Source: Streptomyces lushanensis
GTDB taxonomy: Bacteria; Actinomycetota; Actinomycetes; Streptomycetales; Streptomycetaceae
NCBI RefSeq assembly: GCF_001700515.1
Contig: NZ_MAUD01000066.1
Span: 1 to 59,650, forward strand
DNA: 59,650 nt
Direction of reading: 5' to 3'
The notes beneath the pieces are model-generated. The model did not search any database. It had not been told where the DNA came from and saw only the letters and a list, made by a program, of their open reading frames with translations. How positions within the stretch are numbered: the first letter of the stretch is position 1; each line of letters begins with the position of its first letter. A program made the position numbers and the translations under genes. Shown here one piece after another: positions 1 to 7,694 of this stretch.

Positions 1-207
1 ACGTGCTGCGCGGGCGCGGCGTGGAGGTGCGCCGGGTGTTCCTGCTGGGCGCCACCGCCGCGCCGCGTGCCGCGTAGTCCGCGGGCTGCGGTACGACGAC
101 CTGCGCGCCGAAGACCGCCGGAGCGAGGGCCTGGATGGCCGGCAGCGCGGCGGTGGCGCCCAGCAGGAACACCCGGCGCACCTCCACGCCGCGCCCGCGC
201 AGCACGT
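1..207. repeat. 63-bp perfect inverted repeat at window edge (likely assembly fold-back)
   Basis: Bases 1-63 are the exact reverse complement of bases 145-207, with an 81-base spacer. The arms diverge at the next paired position (64 versus 144). The right arm and spacer are normal xylulokinase coding sequence read on the minus strand, whereas the left arm forces the protein from ...ARGAA into unrelated residues. A natural inverted duplication inside a kinase gene is unlikely, so I read this as a chimeric end of a contig. Confidence 0.9.
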
Positions 208-1312
208 CCATCGCGTCGGCGAGCGAGCAGAGCATTCCCTCGAACGCGGCCCGCGCGAGATGCTCCGGCTTCATCGACTCGCGGCGCAGCCCGGTCAGCG
301 TGCCCGCCGTGTGCGGGAGCTGAGGCGTCCGCTCACCCTCCAGATACGGCAGGAACACCAGCCCGGACGAGCCCGGCGTGGACTTGAGCGCCAGCGCGGA
401 CAGCTCGGCCAGCGCCCCGGTCCCCAGCAGCTCCGCCGTGCCGCGCAGGGCCCTGACGGCGTTCAGCGTGTGGACCACCGGCAGATGCATCCCGGTCGCG
501 TCCGCGAAGGAGGTGATCATTCCGGCCGGATCGGCGAGCGCCTCGTGGTGCACGGCCATCACCGAGCCCGAGGCCCCCAGCGACACCACGGCGTCCCCGA
601 CGGCCACACCCAGCCCGAAGGCGGCTGCCATGGTCTCGCCGGTGCCCGCGGAGATCAGCAGTCCCTCGGGAGTGGTTCCGGCGACGTCGGAGGGACCGAG
701 GACCTCCGGCAGCGCGGCCTGGTGTCCGAGCGCCAGCTCCACGAGATCGGGCCGGTACGTGCCCGTACGCGCGGACCAGTAGCCGGTCGCCGACGCGGCG
801 CCCCGGTCGGTGGTGCTGCGCGCAGGCCGGCCGAGGAGCTGCCAGACCAGCCAGTCGTGCGGCTGGAGCACCAGCGCGGTGCGCTGCGCCGCCTCCGGCT
901 CGGTCCGCGCCATCCAGCGCAGCTTGGCCACGAGCTGGCTGGACTGCGGTACGGATCCGACCGCCTCGGCCCACGCCTGCCGCCCGCCCAGCGCGTCGAC
1001 CAGATCAGCGGCGGCCACCTGTGCCCGCTTGTCGTTGCCGAGCAGCGCGGGCCGCACGAGATTGCCCTGCTGGTCCAGGGCCACCATGCCGTCCTGCTGG
1101 GCCGAGACACCGATGGCCTGGACGCCCTCCAGGAGGCCGCCGGACGCGGCCTCACCGAGGGAGAGCAGCCAGGCCTGAGGATCGATCTCGGTGGCCTTCG
1201 GATCGACCGGGTGCGGCGCGTAGCCCTGCCGCAGCACGGCCCCCGTGTCCGCGTCGCAGACGAGGACGCGTGTGAATCCGGACGAACTGTCCAACCCGGC
1301 GACTATTCCCAT
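64..1312 (-). CDS. xylB: Xylulokinase, FGGY family (3' end missing)
   Basis: FGGY-family sugar kinase that phosphorylates D-xylulose to xylulose 5-phosphate. The ATG at 1312 begins MGIVAGLDSSSGFTRV, the N-terminal phosphate-binding strand of the family. Further landmarks are GVSAQQDGMV (about residue 60), LQPHDWLVWQLLGR, DRGAASATGYW, and the C-terminal half with FLPYLEGERTP and LLGATAALPAIQ. About 416 residues are readable. Xylulokinases are usually 460-500 residues, so about 60 are lost. After PADYAARGAA the frame enters the fold-back repeat at position 63 and homology stops. The assignment to xylulose over other pentuloses comes from overall resemblance. No xylA or ROK regulator is visible on the promoter side, where a YtxH-like gene lies on the same strand. 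Confidence 0.85.
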
Positions 1313-1386
1313 GACACTTGATTCTGCCGCACGCGCGGCGCGGCGGACGCGGCCGGGACGGCACGCGGGTGTATGGCGCCGACCGG

Positions 1387-1686
1387 TCAGGTGTTGCTGG
1401 TGCCCCAGTCGTCCTGGCCGTTCTGGCTGCGCTCCCGCAGCGAGCGCACCCGGTGGGCCACGGAGTCCGGCACCCGGTCGCCCACCACGGCGCTCACCGA
1501 CTGGTACGCCTTGCCCGCGACCTCGCGGCCGGTCTGCGCGGCCGACTCGGCGGCGTTGCGCACGGCCGGGTTCTGGGACACCTCGCGCACCGACTTCTTG
1601 AGCTGCTCGTAACGCTCGCGTCCGGCACGTGTGCCGAGCACATATCCGCAAGCCAGTCCCGCGATGAATGCGAGGCGGTACCGCAT
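1387..1686 (-). CDS. Small YtxH-like membrane-anchored protein
   Basis: 99-residue protein starting at the ATG at 1686 behind a GGGAAGGGT ribosome site. Residues 4-18 (RLAFIAGLACGYVLG) form a short glycine-containing hydrophobic anchor. They are followed by TRAGRERYEQLKKS and an amphipathic helical tail rich in Ala, Glu and Arg, the layout of YtxH-like stress proteins. Longer upstream starts extend into GC-rich intergenic DNA and are not supported. It is followed on the same strand by xylB, 74 bases downstream. The biochemical function is unknown, and the YtxH link is by shape more than by residue identity. Confidence 0.7.
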   Translation of the reverse strand: MRYRLAFIAGLACGYVLGTRAGRERYEQLKKSVREVSQNPAVRNAAESAAQTGREVAGKAYQSVSAVVGDRVPDSVAHRVRSLRERSQNGQDDWGTSNT

Positions 1687-1804
1687 GGCTGCCACCCTTC
1701 CCTGATGTCCCGGTCCCCGGTGTCGGCGGCGGACCGTCGGTCTCTGCCCTCCGCCTACCCCGTGGGGGACCGGGATCACCCGGCGTGACCCGGGTCGAAA
1801 GCGA

Positions 1805-1834
1805 TTGGCGGAACACCCCCCTGCTTGCGCTAAT
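1805..1834 (+). promoter_or_regulatory. Candidate promoter of the tRNA-Asn pair
   Basis: TTGGCG (1805-1810) and GCTAAT (1829-1834) are separated by 18 bases and lie about 70 bases before the first tRNA. This fits a sigma70/HrdB-type promoter, but both hexamers are imperfect. Confidence 0.4.
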
Positions 1835-1903
1835 GTATGTGTCGCGGCGAGCGTGCGCCGCCCGGGAGGGCCCGGGCAGGTACGTTCGGTGCACACGCAG
1901 CAA

Positions 1904-1976
1904 TCCCCTGTAGCTCAATTGGCAGAGCAGCCGGCTGTTAACCGGCAGGTTACTGGTTCGAGTCCAGTCGGGGGAG
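1904..1976 (+). tRNA. tRNA-Asn (GTT), copy 1
   Basis: 73-base cloverleaf. The acceptor TCCCCTG pairs with CGGGGGA, followed by discriminator G. The D arm is GCTCAATTGGCAGAGC, the anticodon stem GCCGG/CCGGC encloses CTGTTAA (anticodon GTT), and the T arm is ACTGG/TTCGAGT/CCAGT. CCA is not encoded. Confidence 0.97.
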
Positions 1977-1981
1977 CGCGG

Positions 1982-2054
1982 TCCCCTGTAGCTCAATTGG
2001 CAGAGCATTCGGCTGTTAACCGGAGGGTTGCTGGTTCGAGTCCAGCCGGGGGAG
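1982..2054 (+). tRNA. tRNA-Asn (GTT), copy 2
   Basis: Second 73-base tRNA-Asn only 5 bases after the first. The acceptor and D arm are the same, but the anticodon stem is TTCGG/CCGGA and the T stem GCTGG/CCAGC. The two copies therefore carry compensated stem changes and are not an assembly duplicate. Confidence 0.97.
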
Positions 2055-2066
2055 CAGGAGAGCGAG

Positions 2067-2089
2067 AAGGACCCCTCGGGGTCCTTTTT
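2067..2089 (+). terminator. Intrinsic terminator of the tRNA-Asn operon
   Basis: AAGGACCC and GGGTCCTT form a hairpin around a CTCG loop, immediately followed by a T run (TTTTT). This is one of the few classical T-tract terminators in the window. Confidence 0.85.
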
Positions 2090-2234
2090 CGTCTGTTCTG
2101 CGTCAATCCTGGAACCGGGCGGTGCGGAGCGAAGTCCTCAAGGTCAGGGCGATGCCGACCATCCGAGGCAGGAGATCGTATGAGCGGCTATGCTGCGGCA
2201 GACGGCGCGCACAAATGTGCGCGACGCGCCGTTA

Positions 2235-2308
2235 GGGGCGGTAGCTCAGCCGGTTAGAGCAGCGGACTCATAATCCGTCGGCCGTGGGTTCGAGTCCCAC
2301 CCGCCCCA
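2235..2308 (+). tRNA. tRNA with CAT anticodon (tRNA-Met or tRNA-Ile2)
   Basis: 74-base cloverleaf. Acceptor GGGGCGG pairs with CCGCCCC, the discriminator is A, the D arm is GCTCAGCCGGTTAGAGC, the anticodon loop CTCATAA reads CAT, and the T arm is GTGGG/TTCGAGT/CCCAC. It lacks the three G:C pairs (GGG/CCC) in the anticodon stem of initiator tRNA, so it is elongator Met or a lysidine-modified Ile2. I cannot separate these by eye. Confidence 0.93.
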
Positions 2309-2752
2309 CGCGGACGGACGTTCGAGGAAACGATCCGACCGGTATTCGAGCGCCCCAGCCGGCATCAGGCCAGGATGGGGCGCTCCGTCGTCTGCCGGGT
2401 CTCGCGGGCGAGGGGTGGGCGACGGGGGCTGACAGGCGCTCACGGCGGGCGCGGGGAACGGGAGCTCGGGCATTCCTCGCGACCTCCTTGTCGACGTGGG
2501 AGAGCGGACCGGCGTACGTGTCGGACGATAGCTGAATCGTTCCTTGTGACGGCGTTTCCTTGATCGTATGGAGAGCACCTCCACCCGCATGGATCAACCT
2601 CGCCGCCACCTGGCGCAGACCCGGCGAAGCGTCCGGGGCACCGGAGCTGCGTCTGGCGGAAACCAATCGGTCGGTTCGGGGCGTCCCTGATGTCGCCTGC
2701 TTCGGAGAGGCTGTCAGAGCCCTCCGCCACGCCGCCCAAGGGGACTGATCCG
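2309..2752. other. Intergenic region with one hairpin
   Basis: No convincing gene. A 10-bp perfect stem (2348-2357 with 2376-2385, GAGCGCCCCA/TGGGGCGCTC) lies 40 bases after the tRNA and may end its transcript, although no T run follows. A small inverted repeat ACGAT-N6-ATCGT is at 2523-2538. Open frames here are antisense to the tRNA or lack a ribosome site. Confidence 0.6.
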
Positions 2753-3367
2753 ATGACGCGCACCCGTACTCGTACCCGCTCCGGCAGACGCACCGACGGG
2801 CGCGTCCGCCCGTTGACGGCCGTCGCCATGGCGCCACTGGCCCTGGTCGCGGTCCTCGCGCTCCAGGGATGCGACGCGATCCAGAACCAGGACCCGGCCC
2901 CGAGTCCGACCGCCAGTGATCTGCCGAGCCCGACCGTGCCTGCGGAGGAGCCCCCGCAGGGGCCCGCCGAGAGCCCGTCGGAGTCGTCGGACGGTCCGGT
3001 GGCGGCCGGTGATCCCTGCGGGATCGTCTCGCAGCAGGAGGCCGAGGCGCTGGCCGGCTCGAAGCTCAATCCCGCCGAGCCCCTCGACGAGACCTGCACC
3101 TACACCGGGCTCGCGTCCGGTCCCTCGGCGCAGGTGGAGATCTGCGTCGGCGACTCCGCGCGGAGCTATCTCGACGCGGAACGCGGCATCGGACACAAGC
3201 TGAGCCCGCTCTCCGGGATCGGCGAGGAGGCGTATCTGGAGGACGGATCGGTCTTCTTCCGCACCTCCGGGCAGTGGATCTCCATACGTCTCGTCCGCTC
3301 GGTCCCGCCGGACGAGACCCGTAAGCCTCTCGAGGACCTGGCCCGCACGGTGGCCGCCCGTCTCTGA
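2753..3367 (+). CDS. Small secreted lipoprotein, DUF3558-like
   Basis: 204-residue protein from the ATG at 2753. It has an Arg/Thr-rich n-region, a hydrophobic stretch (VAMAPLALVAVLAL) and a lipobox-like LQGC, the Gln at -2 being unusual. A long Pro/Ser linker (about 45-85) leads to a globular domain with DPCGIVSQQEAEAL, ETCTYTG, VEICVGDS and a C-terminal LEDLARTVAARL. The DPC...I and CTY pattern is that of DUF3558-type actinobacterial lipoproteins, probably two disulfides. An in-frame ATG at 2690 would add 21 residues but breaks the signal peptide. It converges with the solute-binding-domain gene, with a hairpin between them. No function is known for the family. Confidence 0.75.
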   Translation: MTRTRTRTRSGRRTDGRVRPLTAVAMAPLALVAVLALQGCDAIQNQDPAPSPTASDLPSPTVPAEEPPQGPAESPSESSDGPVAAGDPCGIVSQQEAEALAGSKLNPAEPLDETCTYTGLASGPSAQVEICVGDSARSYLDAERGIGHKLSPLSGIGEEAYLEDGSVFFRTSGQWISIRLVRSVPPDETRKPLEDLARTVAARL

Positions 3368-3379
3368 TTCCGATCGGGT

Positions 3380-3405
3380 CCGCGCCGGTGACCCGGCCGG
3401 CGCGG
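3380..3405. terminator. Hairpin between convergent genes
   Basis: CCGCGCCGG (3380-3388) pairs perfectly with CCGGCGCGG (3397-3405) around an 8-base loop, just after the lipoprotein stop and before the stop of the opposing gene. No T tract follows in either direction. Confidence 0.6.
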
Positions 3406-3426
3406 AGGGGGCCGGGCCGGCGTCCG

Positions 3427-5013
3427 TCACGGGCTCGGCGTCGGCGTCGGCTCCTCGACGGGCCGGCAGACCACCGGCTTCTCCAGCTCGTCGCACGGGT
3501 GGTGGCCGTGGTCGCGCACGATGTCCTTGCCGACCTCGTTCGTCAGATACCGCAGGAAACTGGCCGTCAGGGAATCGGCCGACACCTTGCCGTAGGTATA
3601 GGCGTACTCGGTCTCCCAGAACGGGTAGACGCCTTGGTCCGCCGCCTCCAGGCTCGCCTGCTGGTTGCCGATGCTGACGAGCGTCAGGTCCTTCTCATGG
3701 GCCTTGGCGAGCCCGATCTCGCTGTAGCCGATGGCTCCGGGAGTGTCCTCGACGGCATTGAGCACATCCTCGGTGCTGCCCCGCCGGCACCGTATGACGC
3801 CCTTGGTGCCCTCGTGCGTATACGTCTTGCAGTCCTCGGAGTTGTCGGTCGCCGTACCGCCACCACCGAGGACCCGCTCCTCGAAGACTCCTCGCGTACC
3901 GGAGCCGCCCTCCCGGTCGACGAGATGGACCGGCCGGTCGCTCCCGCCCACGGAAGGATCGTTCCAGTTGGCGATCTCTCCGTTGAAGAGCCGCGTTATC
4001 TGCTCCATCGAGAGATTGGCCACCCCGGCTTCCTTGTTGGCGACCAGGGTGAAGAGGGAAAAAGCGATGGGACGCGGCACGAGCATCGGATTTGTGTCCG
4101 ACACCGTTCCGTCGGAGAACGCCAGCAGGTCGGGGCCTTCGTAGTCGTCCTCTCCGACTTTGTTCAGCCGGATCGCGCCCTTACCGCTGCTTTCGGTCTC
4201 GATGGTGAAATCGGCGTCCGGACAGGTCGTCCGGTACTCGCCGACGGCGTCGTCCAGGACGGGCCGGAAGGCCGTGGACCCGATAAGGGTGAGTTCTCCC
4301 TTGGCGCAGTCCACGGCGGACTCCGTTCCGCTGACGGAGACGATGAATTGGGCGATGATGACCAGGACGAGGAAGCAGACGAGCGAGACGGCCTGAATGG
4401 GTGTGCCGGTACGGCTCTTGGTCTCCTGTATCCCGCCGCTGCCGACGCCGCCCTTGATGCCGCCGACGATCCGGGGAGCCTCGAACGCCTCCCCTTCACG
4501 GCGGCGTCTGCCTCCGTCCTCGGGTATGGCCTCAAGGGCCGCCAGGACTTTGTAGTGGGCCGCACGGTTCAGCGGCACCTTGGGCAGTTCGATGACGCCG
4601 TCCCGTACCCCCAGGCCCAGGCCCTCGGCGAAGGAGGGACGCAGAAAGTCGTCGCTCAGTTCCGTCACCACCGCTCCGGCCACCGTGCGCCCGGGAAAGT
4701 TGACGCGAATGCCGACCTTGTCGTCGTCGAGGACGGCATAGTCGTTGGAGTCGATGTTGATGGCTCCGCTGTTCTCGATACGCAGCAGGACGAATGACGG
4801 ATCCACCAGCAGCGTGCCGTTCCCTTGCCGTAACTGATGGAGCGCTCCGGCGTGTTCGGAGTGGACGGTGTCGGTGGCGGTGGTGTCCATCTGGATCCGG
4901 TAGCCGAGGCGTTTGCGGCCGACGAGGACGAACTCGTACAGCGCCGCGACGATCGGGACCACGACACCGAAAATCGCGAGAATGACGTCCCACGGAATGC
5001 TGTCCACTTCCAC
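3427..5013 (-). CDS. Two-helix membrane protein with extracytoplasmic PstS-like solute-binding domain
   Basis: 528 residues from a GTG at 5013, chosen because GGAGG lies 5 bases upstream; the ATG at 5247 has no such support. TM1 is residues 8-30. Residues 32-205 form a soluble, beta-rich, unrecognised domain. TM2 is residues 206-228, and residues 240-515 resemble a PstS/PBP_like phosphate-type binding protein (LIGSTAFRPVLDDAVGEY, SSGKGAIRL, ITRLFNGEIANWND, REGGSGTRGVFEE, GAIGYSEIGLA). The tail is EEPTPTPSP. With two helices the binding domain would face outward and the middle domain inward, a receptor-like layout. No pstCAB genes are near, so transport is unlikely. Codon 61 (4831-4833) is TTA, so translation should depend on the bldA tRNA. 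Confidence 0.8.
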   Translation of the reverse strand: MEVDSIPWDVILAIFGVVVPIVAALYEFVLVGRKRLGYRIQMDTTATDTVHSEHAGALHQLRQGNGTLLVDPSFVLLRIENSGAINIDSNDYAVLDDDKVGIRVNFPGRTVAGAVVTELSDDFLRPSFAEGLGLGVRDGVIELPKVPLNRAAHYKVLAALEAIPEDGGRRRREGEAFEAPRIVGGIKGGVGSGGIQETKSRTGTPIQAVSLVCFLVLVIIAQFIVSVSGTESAVDCAKGELTLIGSTAFRPVLDDAVGEYRTTCPDADFTIETESSGKGAIRLNKVGEDDYEGPDLLAFSDGTVSDTNPMLVPRPIAFSLFTLVANKEAGVANLSMEQITRLFNGEIANWNDPSVGGSDRPVHLVDREGGSGTRGVFEERVLGGGGTATDNSEDCKTYTHEGTKGVIRCRRGSTEDVLNAVEDTPGAIGYSEIGLAKAHEKDLTLVSIGNQQASLEAADQGVYPFWETEYAYTYGKVSADSLTASFLRYLTNEVGKDIVRDHGHHPCDELEKPVVCRPVEEPTPTPSP

Positions 5014-5329
5014 TGTCGCCTCCGGCTGCCGGGATAACCGTGATGAGTGGACAAAATACGAGCACGTCCGGCGCCCGGCGCCATGGGAGGACGAGCATTG
5101 GGAAGCTGTTAACCCCTTGTTGGTGTGCGGTATTTGTGTGTGACGTGGGTGTGCCTGTCCTCCCGGTGCGACGCTCCCGCTGCGACGGTCGGCTCCAGGG
5201 TGGGCTGAGGCTCCACCTTTTGATGCCGGGACATATGGGCTCTCCACATGGCCCGGTTTTCATGCGGCGCTGACGATGTGCGCCATGGCATTGATGGACC
5301 GGCCTGGTCGAGCCAATCGGAGGAGTTCC
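5014..5329. other. Divergent intergenic region
   Basis: 316 bases between the minus-strand receptor-like gene and the plus-strand esterase. Both ribosome sites lie here, GGAGG at the left edge and GGAGGAG at 5319-5325. I see no clear -10/-35 pair, strong hairpin or small gene. Its left half is less G+C-rich than the flanks, as expected for a shared promoter region. Confidence 0.5.
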
Positions 5330-6712
5330 ATGCGTCTGAGAACAGGTGTCACCGTGCTGGCGGCGATGCTGCTGGCCGTCACGGCGAACGGCGCCTCGGC
5401 GGCCCCCGTACCGGACTCGGAGACCGGTGCGGCACCGGCGCACTGCGCCGCACGTGACCGGGTCTCCGTACCGGGCGCGGAGTTCCAGACCGCGGCCTGT
5501 CTGCCGGATCTGACCTCCGCGGCGCTCGCGGGCACGGGGTACACCGACTCCACCGACTGGTCGCCGCTCTTCGCGAAGGGCACCGAGAACCCCACGGGCG
5601 TGCCCGGTGTCCAGATCGACGGCTACTTCCCCGACACCTCGCGGCTGAACGCCACCCATGGCTGGAAGCACGACGCCCAGTTCGTGATCCGGCTGCCCGA
5701 CCGCTGGAACGGCGGGCTGGTGGTGACCGGCGCGCCCGGCACCCGCAAGCAGTACTCGCTGGACCCGCTGATCTCCGACTGGGTACTGGCGCAGGGCTAT
5801 GCCTTCGCCTCCACCGACAAGGGCAACAGCGGGCCCGACTTCTACACCGACGGCACCCGGCCCGGTGACGCGGTCGTGGAATGGAACCGGCGCACCACCG
5901 AGCTGACCCGGGCCGCCAGGAAGGCGGTCCAGCGCGCGTACGGACACGCCCCGCGCCGTACGTACATGACCGGCACCTCCAACGGCGGCTATCTGACCCG
6001 CTGGCAGCTGGAGAACCATCCCGAGCTGTACGACGGAGGGGTGGACTGGGAGGGCGTGCTCTGGACGGAGCGCGGCCCCAACCTCCTGACCTATCTGCCC
6101 ACCACGGTCGCGTACGGGGCGGGCGGCGCGGGGGCGGACGGCATGTACGAGGCAGGGTTCGCCCGGGGCAGCGAGTTCCTCTGGCCCTATCACCAGACCG
6201 CGTACTGGGGGCTGACGCAGAAGGTGTACCGGGCCGAGTTCGACCCGGCGTACGACACCAACTGCCCCGGCGCCTCGGCCGGTTCCACCACGGCGGAGAT
6301 CCTGGCGCCCTGCGCCTCGGACGCCTCGTACGACTACTCGGCCCGGCCGCGCTCCGTCCACCGGGCCGTCGAGCGCGTCTCGCTGACCGGCCGGATCGGC
6401 AAGCCCATGATCACGCTCCAGGGCTCGCTGGACACGCTGCTGCCGATCGCCACCGACTCGGACGTGTACACGCGCATGATCAAGGACCAGCACCGCGCCA
6501 CGCTGCACCGCTACTACACGATCGAGGGCGGTACGCATGTCGACGGCCTCTACGACAGCTTTCCGGACCGGCTGCGCCCGATCCTGCCCTGCTACCGGAG
6601 CGCGTTCGAGGCACTGACCCGATGGGTCGAGCGTGGCGCGACGCCGCCGGCGAGCCGTACGGTGGCCAGGCCCGCCTCCGGCGATGTGGTGAACTCCTGC
6701 GCGCTGAGCTGA
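5330..6712 (+). CDS. Secreted alpha/beta-hydrolase, tannase/feruloyl-esterase or hydroxybutyrate-oligomer-hydrolase type
   Basis: 460 residues from the ATG at 5330, 5 bases after GGAGGAG. Residues 1-25 are a Sec signal peptide ending ANGASA-AP. The catalytic triad can be read: nucleophile Ser217 in GTSNGGY, Asp368 in LQGSLDTLLPI, and His403 in EGGTHVDGLYD. Several Cys (39, 57, 312, 328) suggest disulfides, and VVTGAPGTRKQYSLD forms the oxyanion side. The size and the GTSNGG elbow match extracellular esterases of the tannase-like group; the natural substrate (aromatic ester or polyester oligomer) cannot be decided. It is followed 87 bases later by the ATP-grasp gene on the same strand. Confidence 0.8.
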   Translation: MRLRTGVTVLAAMLLAVTANGASAAPVPDSETGAAPAHCAARDRVSVPGAEFQTAACLPDLTSAALAGTGYTDSTDWSPLFAKGTENPTGVPGVQIDGYFPDTSRLNATHGWKHDAQFVIRLPDRWNGGLVVTGAPGTRKQYSLDPLISDWVLAQGYAFASTDKGNSGPDFYTDGTRPGDAVVEWNRRTTELTRAARKAVQRAYGHAPRRTYMTGTSNGGYLTRWQLENHPELYDGGVDWEGVLWTERGPNLLTYLPTTVAYGAGGAGADGMYEAGFARGSEFLWPYHQTAYWGLTQKVYRAEFDPAYDTNCPGASAGSTTAEILAPCASDASYDYSARPRSVHRAVERVSLTGRIGKPMITLQGSLDTLLPIATDSDVYTRMIKDQHRATLHRYYTIEGGTHVDGLYDSFPDRLRPILPCYRSAFEALTRWVERGATPPASRTVARPASGDVVNSCALS

Positions 6713-6799
6713 GCGCGCGGGGGCCGAGCGCTCCCCGTACCGTGGGCACCTCTCCTGACCGATTCGCCGATTGTCCGACCCGCACCGGGAGCGAGCGCC

Positions 6800-7612
6800 G
6801 TGTCCACCCTTCTCTATGTCACCGATCTCGGCTACGAGGCCCAGGGACGCAGATACTGCGACGAGGACATCCGGCTCTCCTCCCGGCTGCGGCGGGACTT
6901 CGCCGTGGCGCTGTGCCACCCTCTCGACGCCGCACGGCTGATGGAGTCTTTCGATGCGGTCGTGGTGCGCAACAGCGGGCCAGTGCTCCACTACCGGGAG
7001 GAGTACGAAGCCTTCCGCGAGCGGGCCCGCGCGGCCGGGATCCGGGTCTACAACCCGCTGACCGGCAGGGCGGACATGACCGGCAAGGGATATCTGGCGG
7101 AGCTGAGCGCCGCCGGGTATCCGGTCATACCGACCGTCGACCGTGCCGAGGACCTCGGCCGGCTGCCGGAGGCCGGCACCTACGTGGTGAAGCCGCGGCT
7201 GGGCGCGGACTCGATCGGGATGGAGTTCGTCCCGGCGGAGCGGCTGGCGGACCTGGCCTTCGGTGACGTTCTGGTGCAGCCCCGGATCCCGTTCCGCTAC
7301 GAGGTCTCGTTCTACTTCGTCGACCGGGACTTCCAGTACGCCCTGTACGCGCCCGACCCGGCGCGGCGCTGGGAGCTGGAGCCGTACGAGGCGGGCGCGG
7401 CGGATCTGGAGTTCGCGCGCCGGTTCATCGACTGGAACGGTCTCGAGCACGGGATACAGCGCGTGGACGCCTGCCGGGCCCCGGACGGGGAACTGCTGCT
7501 CGTCGAGCTGGAGGACCTCAATCCGTATCTGTCCCTGGACCTGGTGGACTCCGGCACCCGGGAGGCGTTCGCCACGCGGCTGACGGCATCGCTCCAGGAC
7601 CTGCTGCGCTGA
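6800..7612 (+). CDS. Stand-alone ATP-grasp enzyme of unknown substrate
   Basis: 270 residues from a GTG at 6800 (MSTLLYVTDLGYEAQGRRY). The fold is indicated by an N-terminal Rossmann-like half, then TYVVKPRLGADSIGMEF (ATP-binding Lys131 and glycine turn), DVLVQPRIPFRYEVSFYF, and the metal-binding ELEDLNPYLSL (Glu237, Asn241). ATP-grasp enzymes activate a carboxylate as acyl phosphate and join it to an amine or thiol. The protein is shorter than RimK/DdlB-type ligases and carries no partner peptide. No obvious substrate gene is adjacent; the upstream secreted esterase may or may not share a transcript. It converges with the histidine kinase gene (82-base gap). Confidence 0.7.
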   Translation: MSTLLYVTDLGYEAQGRRYCDEDIRLSSRLRRDFAVALCHPLDAARLMESFDAVVVRNSGPVLHYREEYEAFRERARAAGIRVYNPLTGRADMTGKGYLAELSAAGYPVIPTVDRAEDLGRLPEAGTYVVKPRLGADSIGMEFVPAERLADLAFGDVLVQPRIPFRYEVSFYFVDRDFQYALYAPDPARRWELEPYEAGAADLEFARRFIDWNGLEHGIQRVDACRAPDGELLLVELEDLNPYLSLDLVDSGTREAFATRLTASLQDLLR

Positions 7613-7694
7613 CGGGCGCGGGGCCGACGGGCAGGCGGGTGAGTGCCGGGAGGGACGGGCCTCGCACGCCCCGGCCTGAGCGGCCGGCTCACGG

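Noticed and set aside
2246..2590. Minus-strand frame of 114 codons ending GGWDSNPRPTDYESAALTG
   Set aside because: Its C-terminal part is the antisense of the CAT-anticodon tRNA; this translated tRNA sequence is a frequent false gene.
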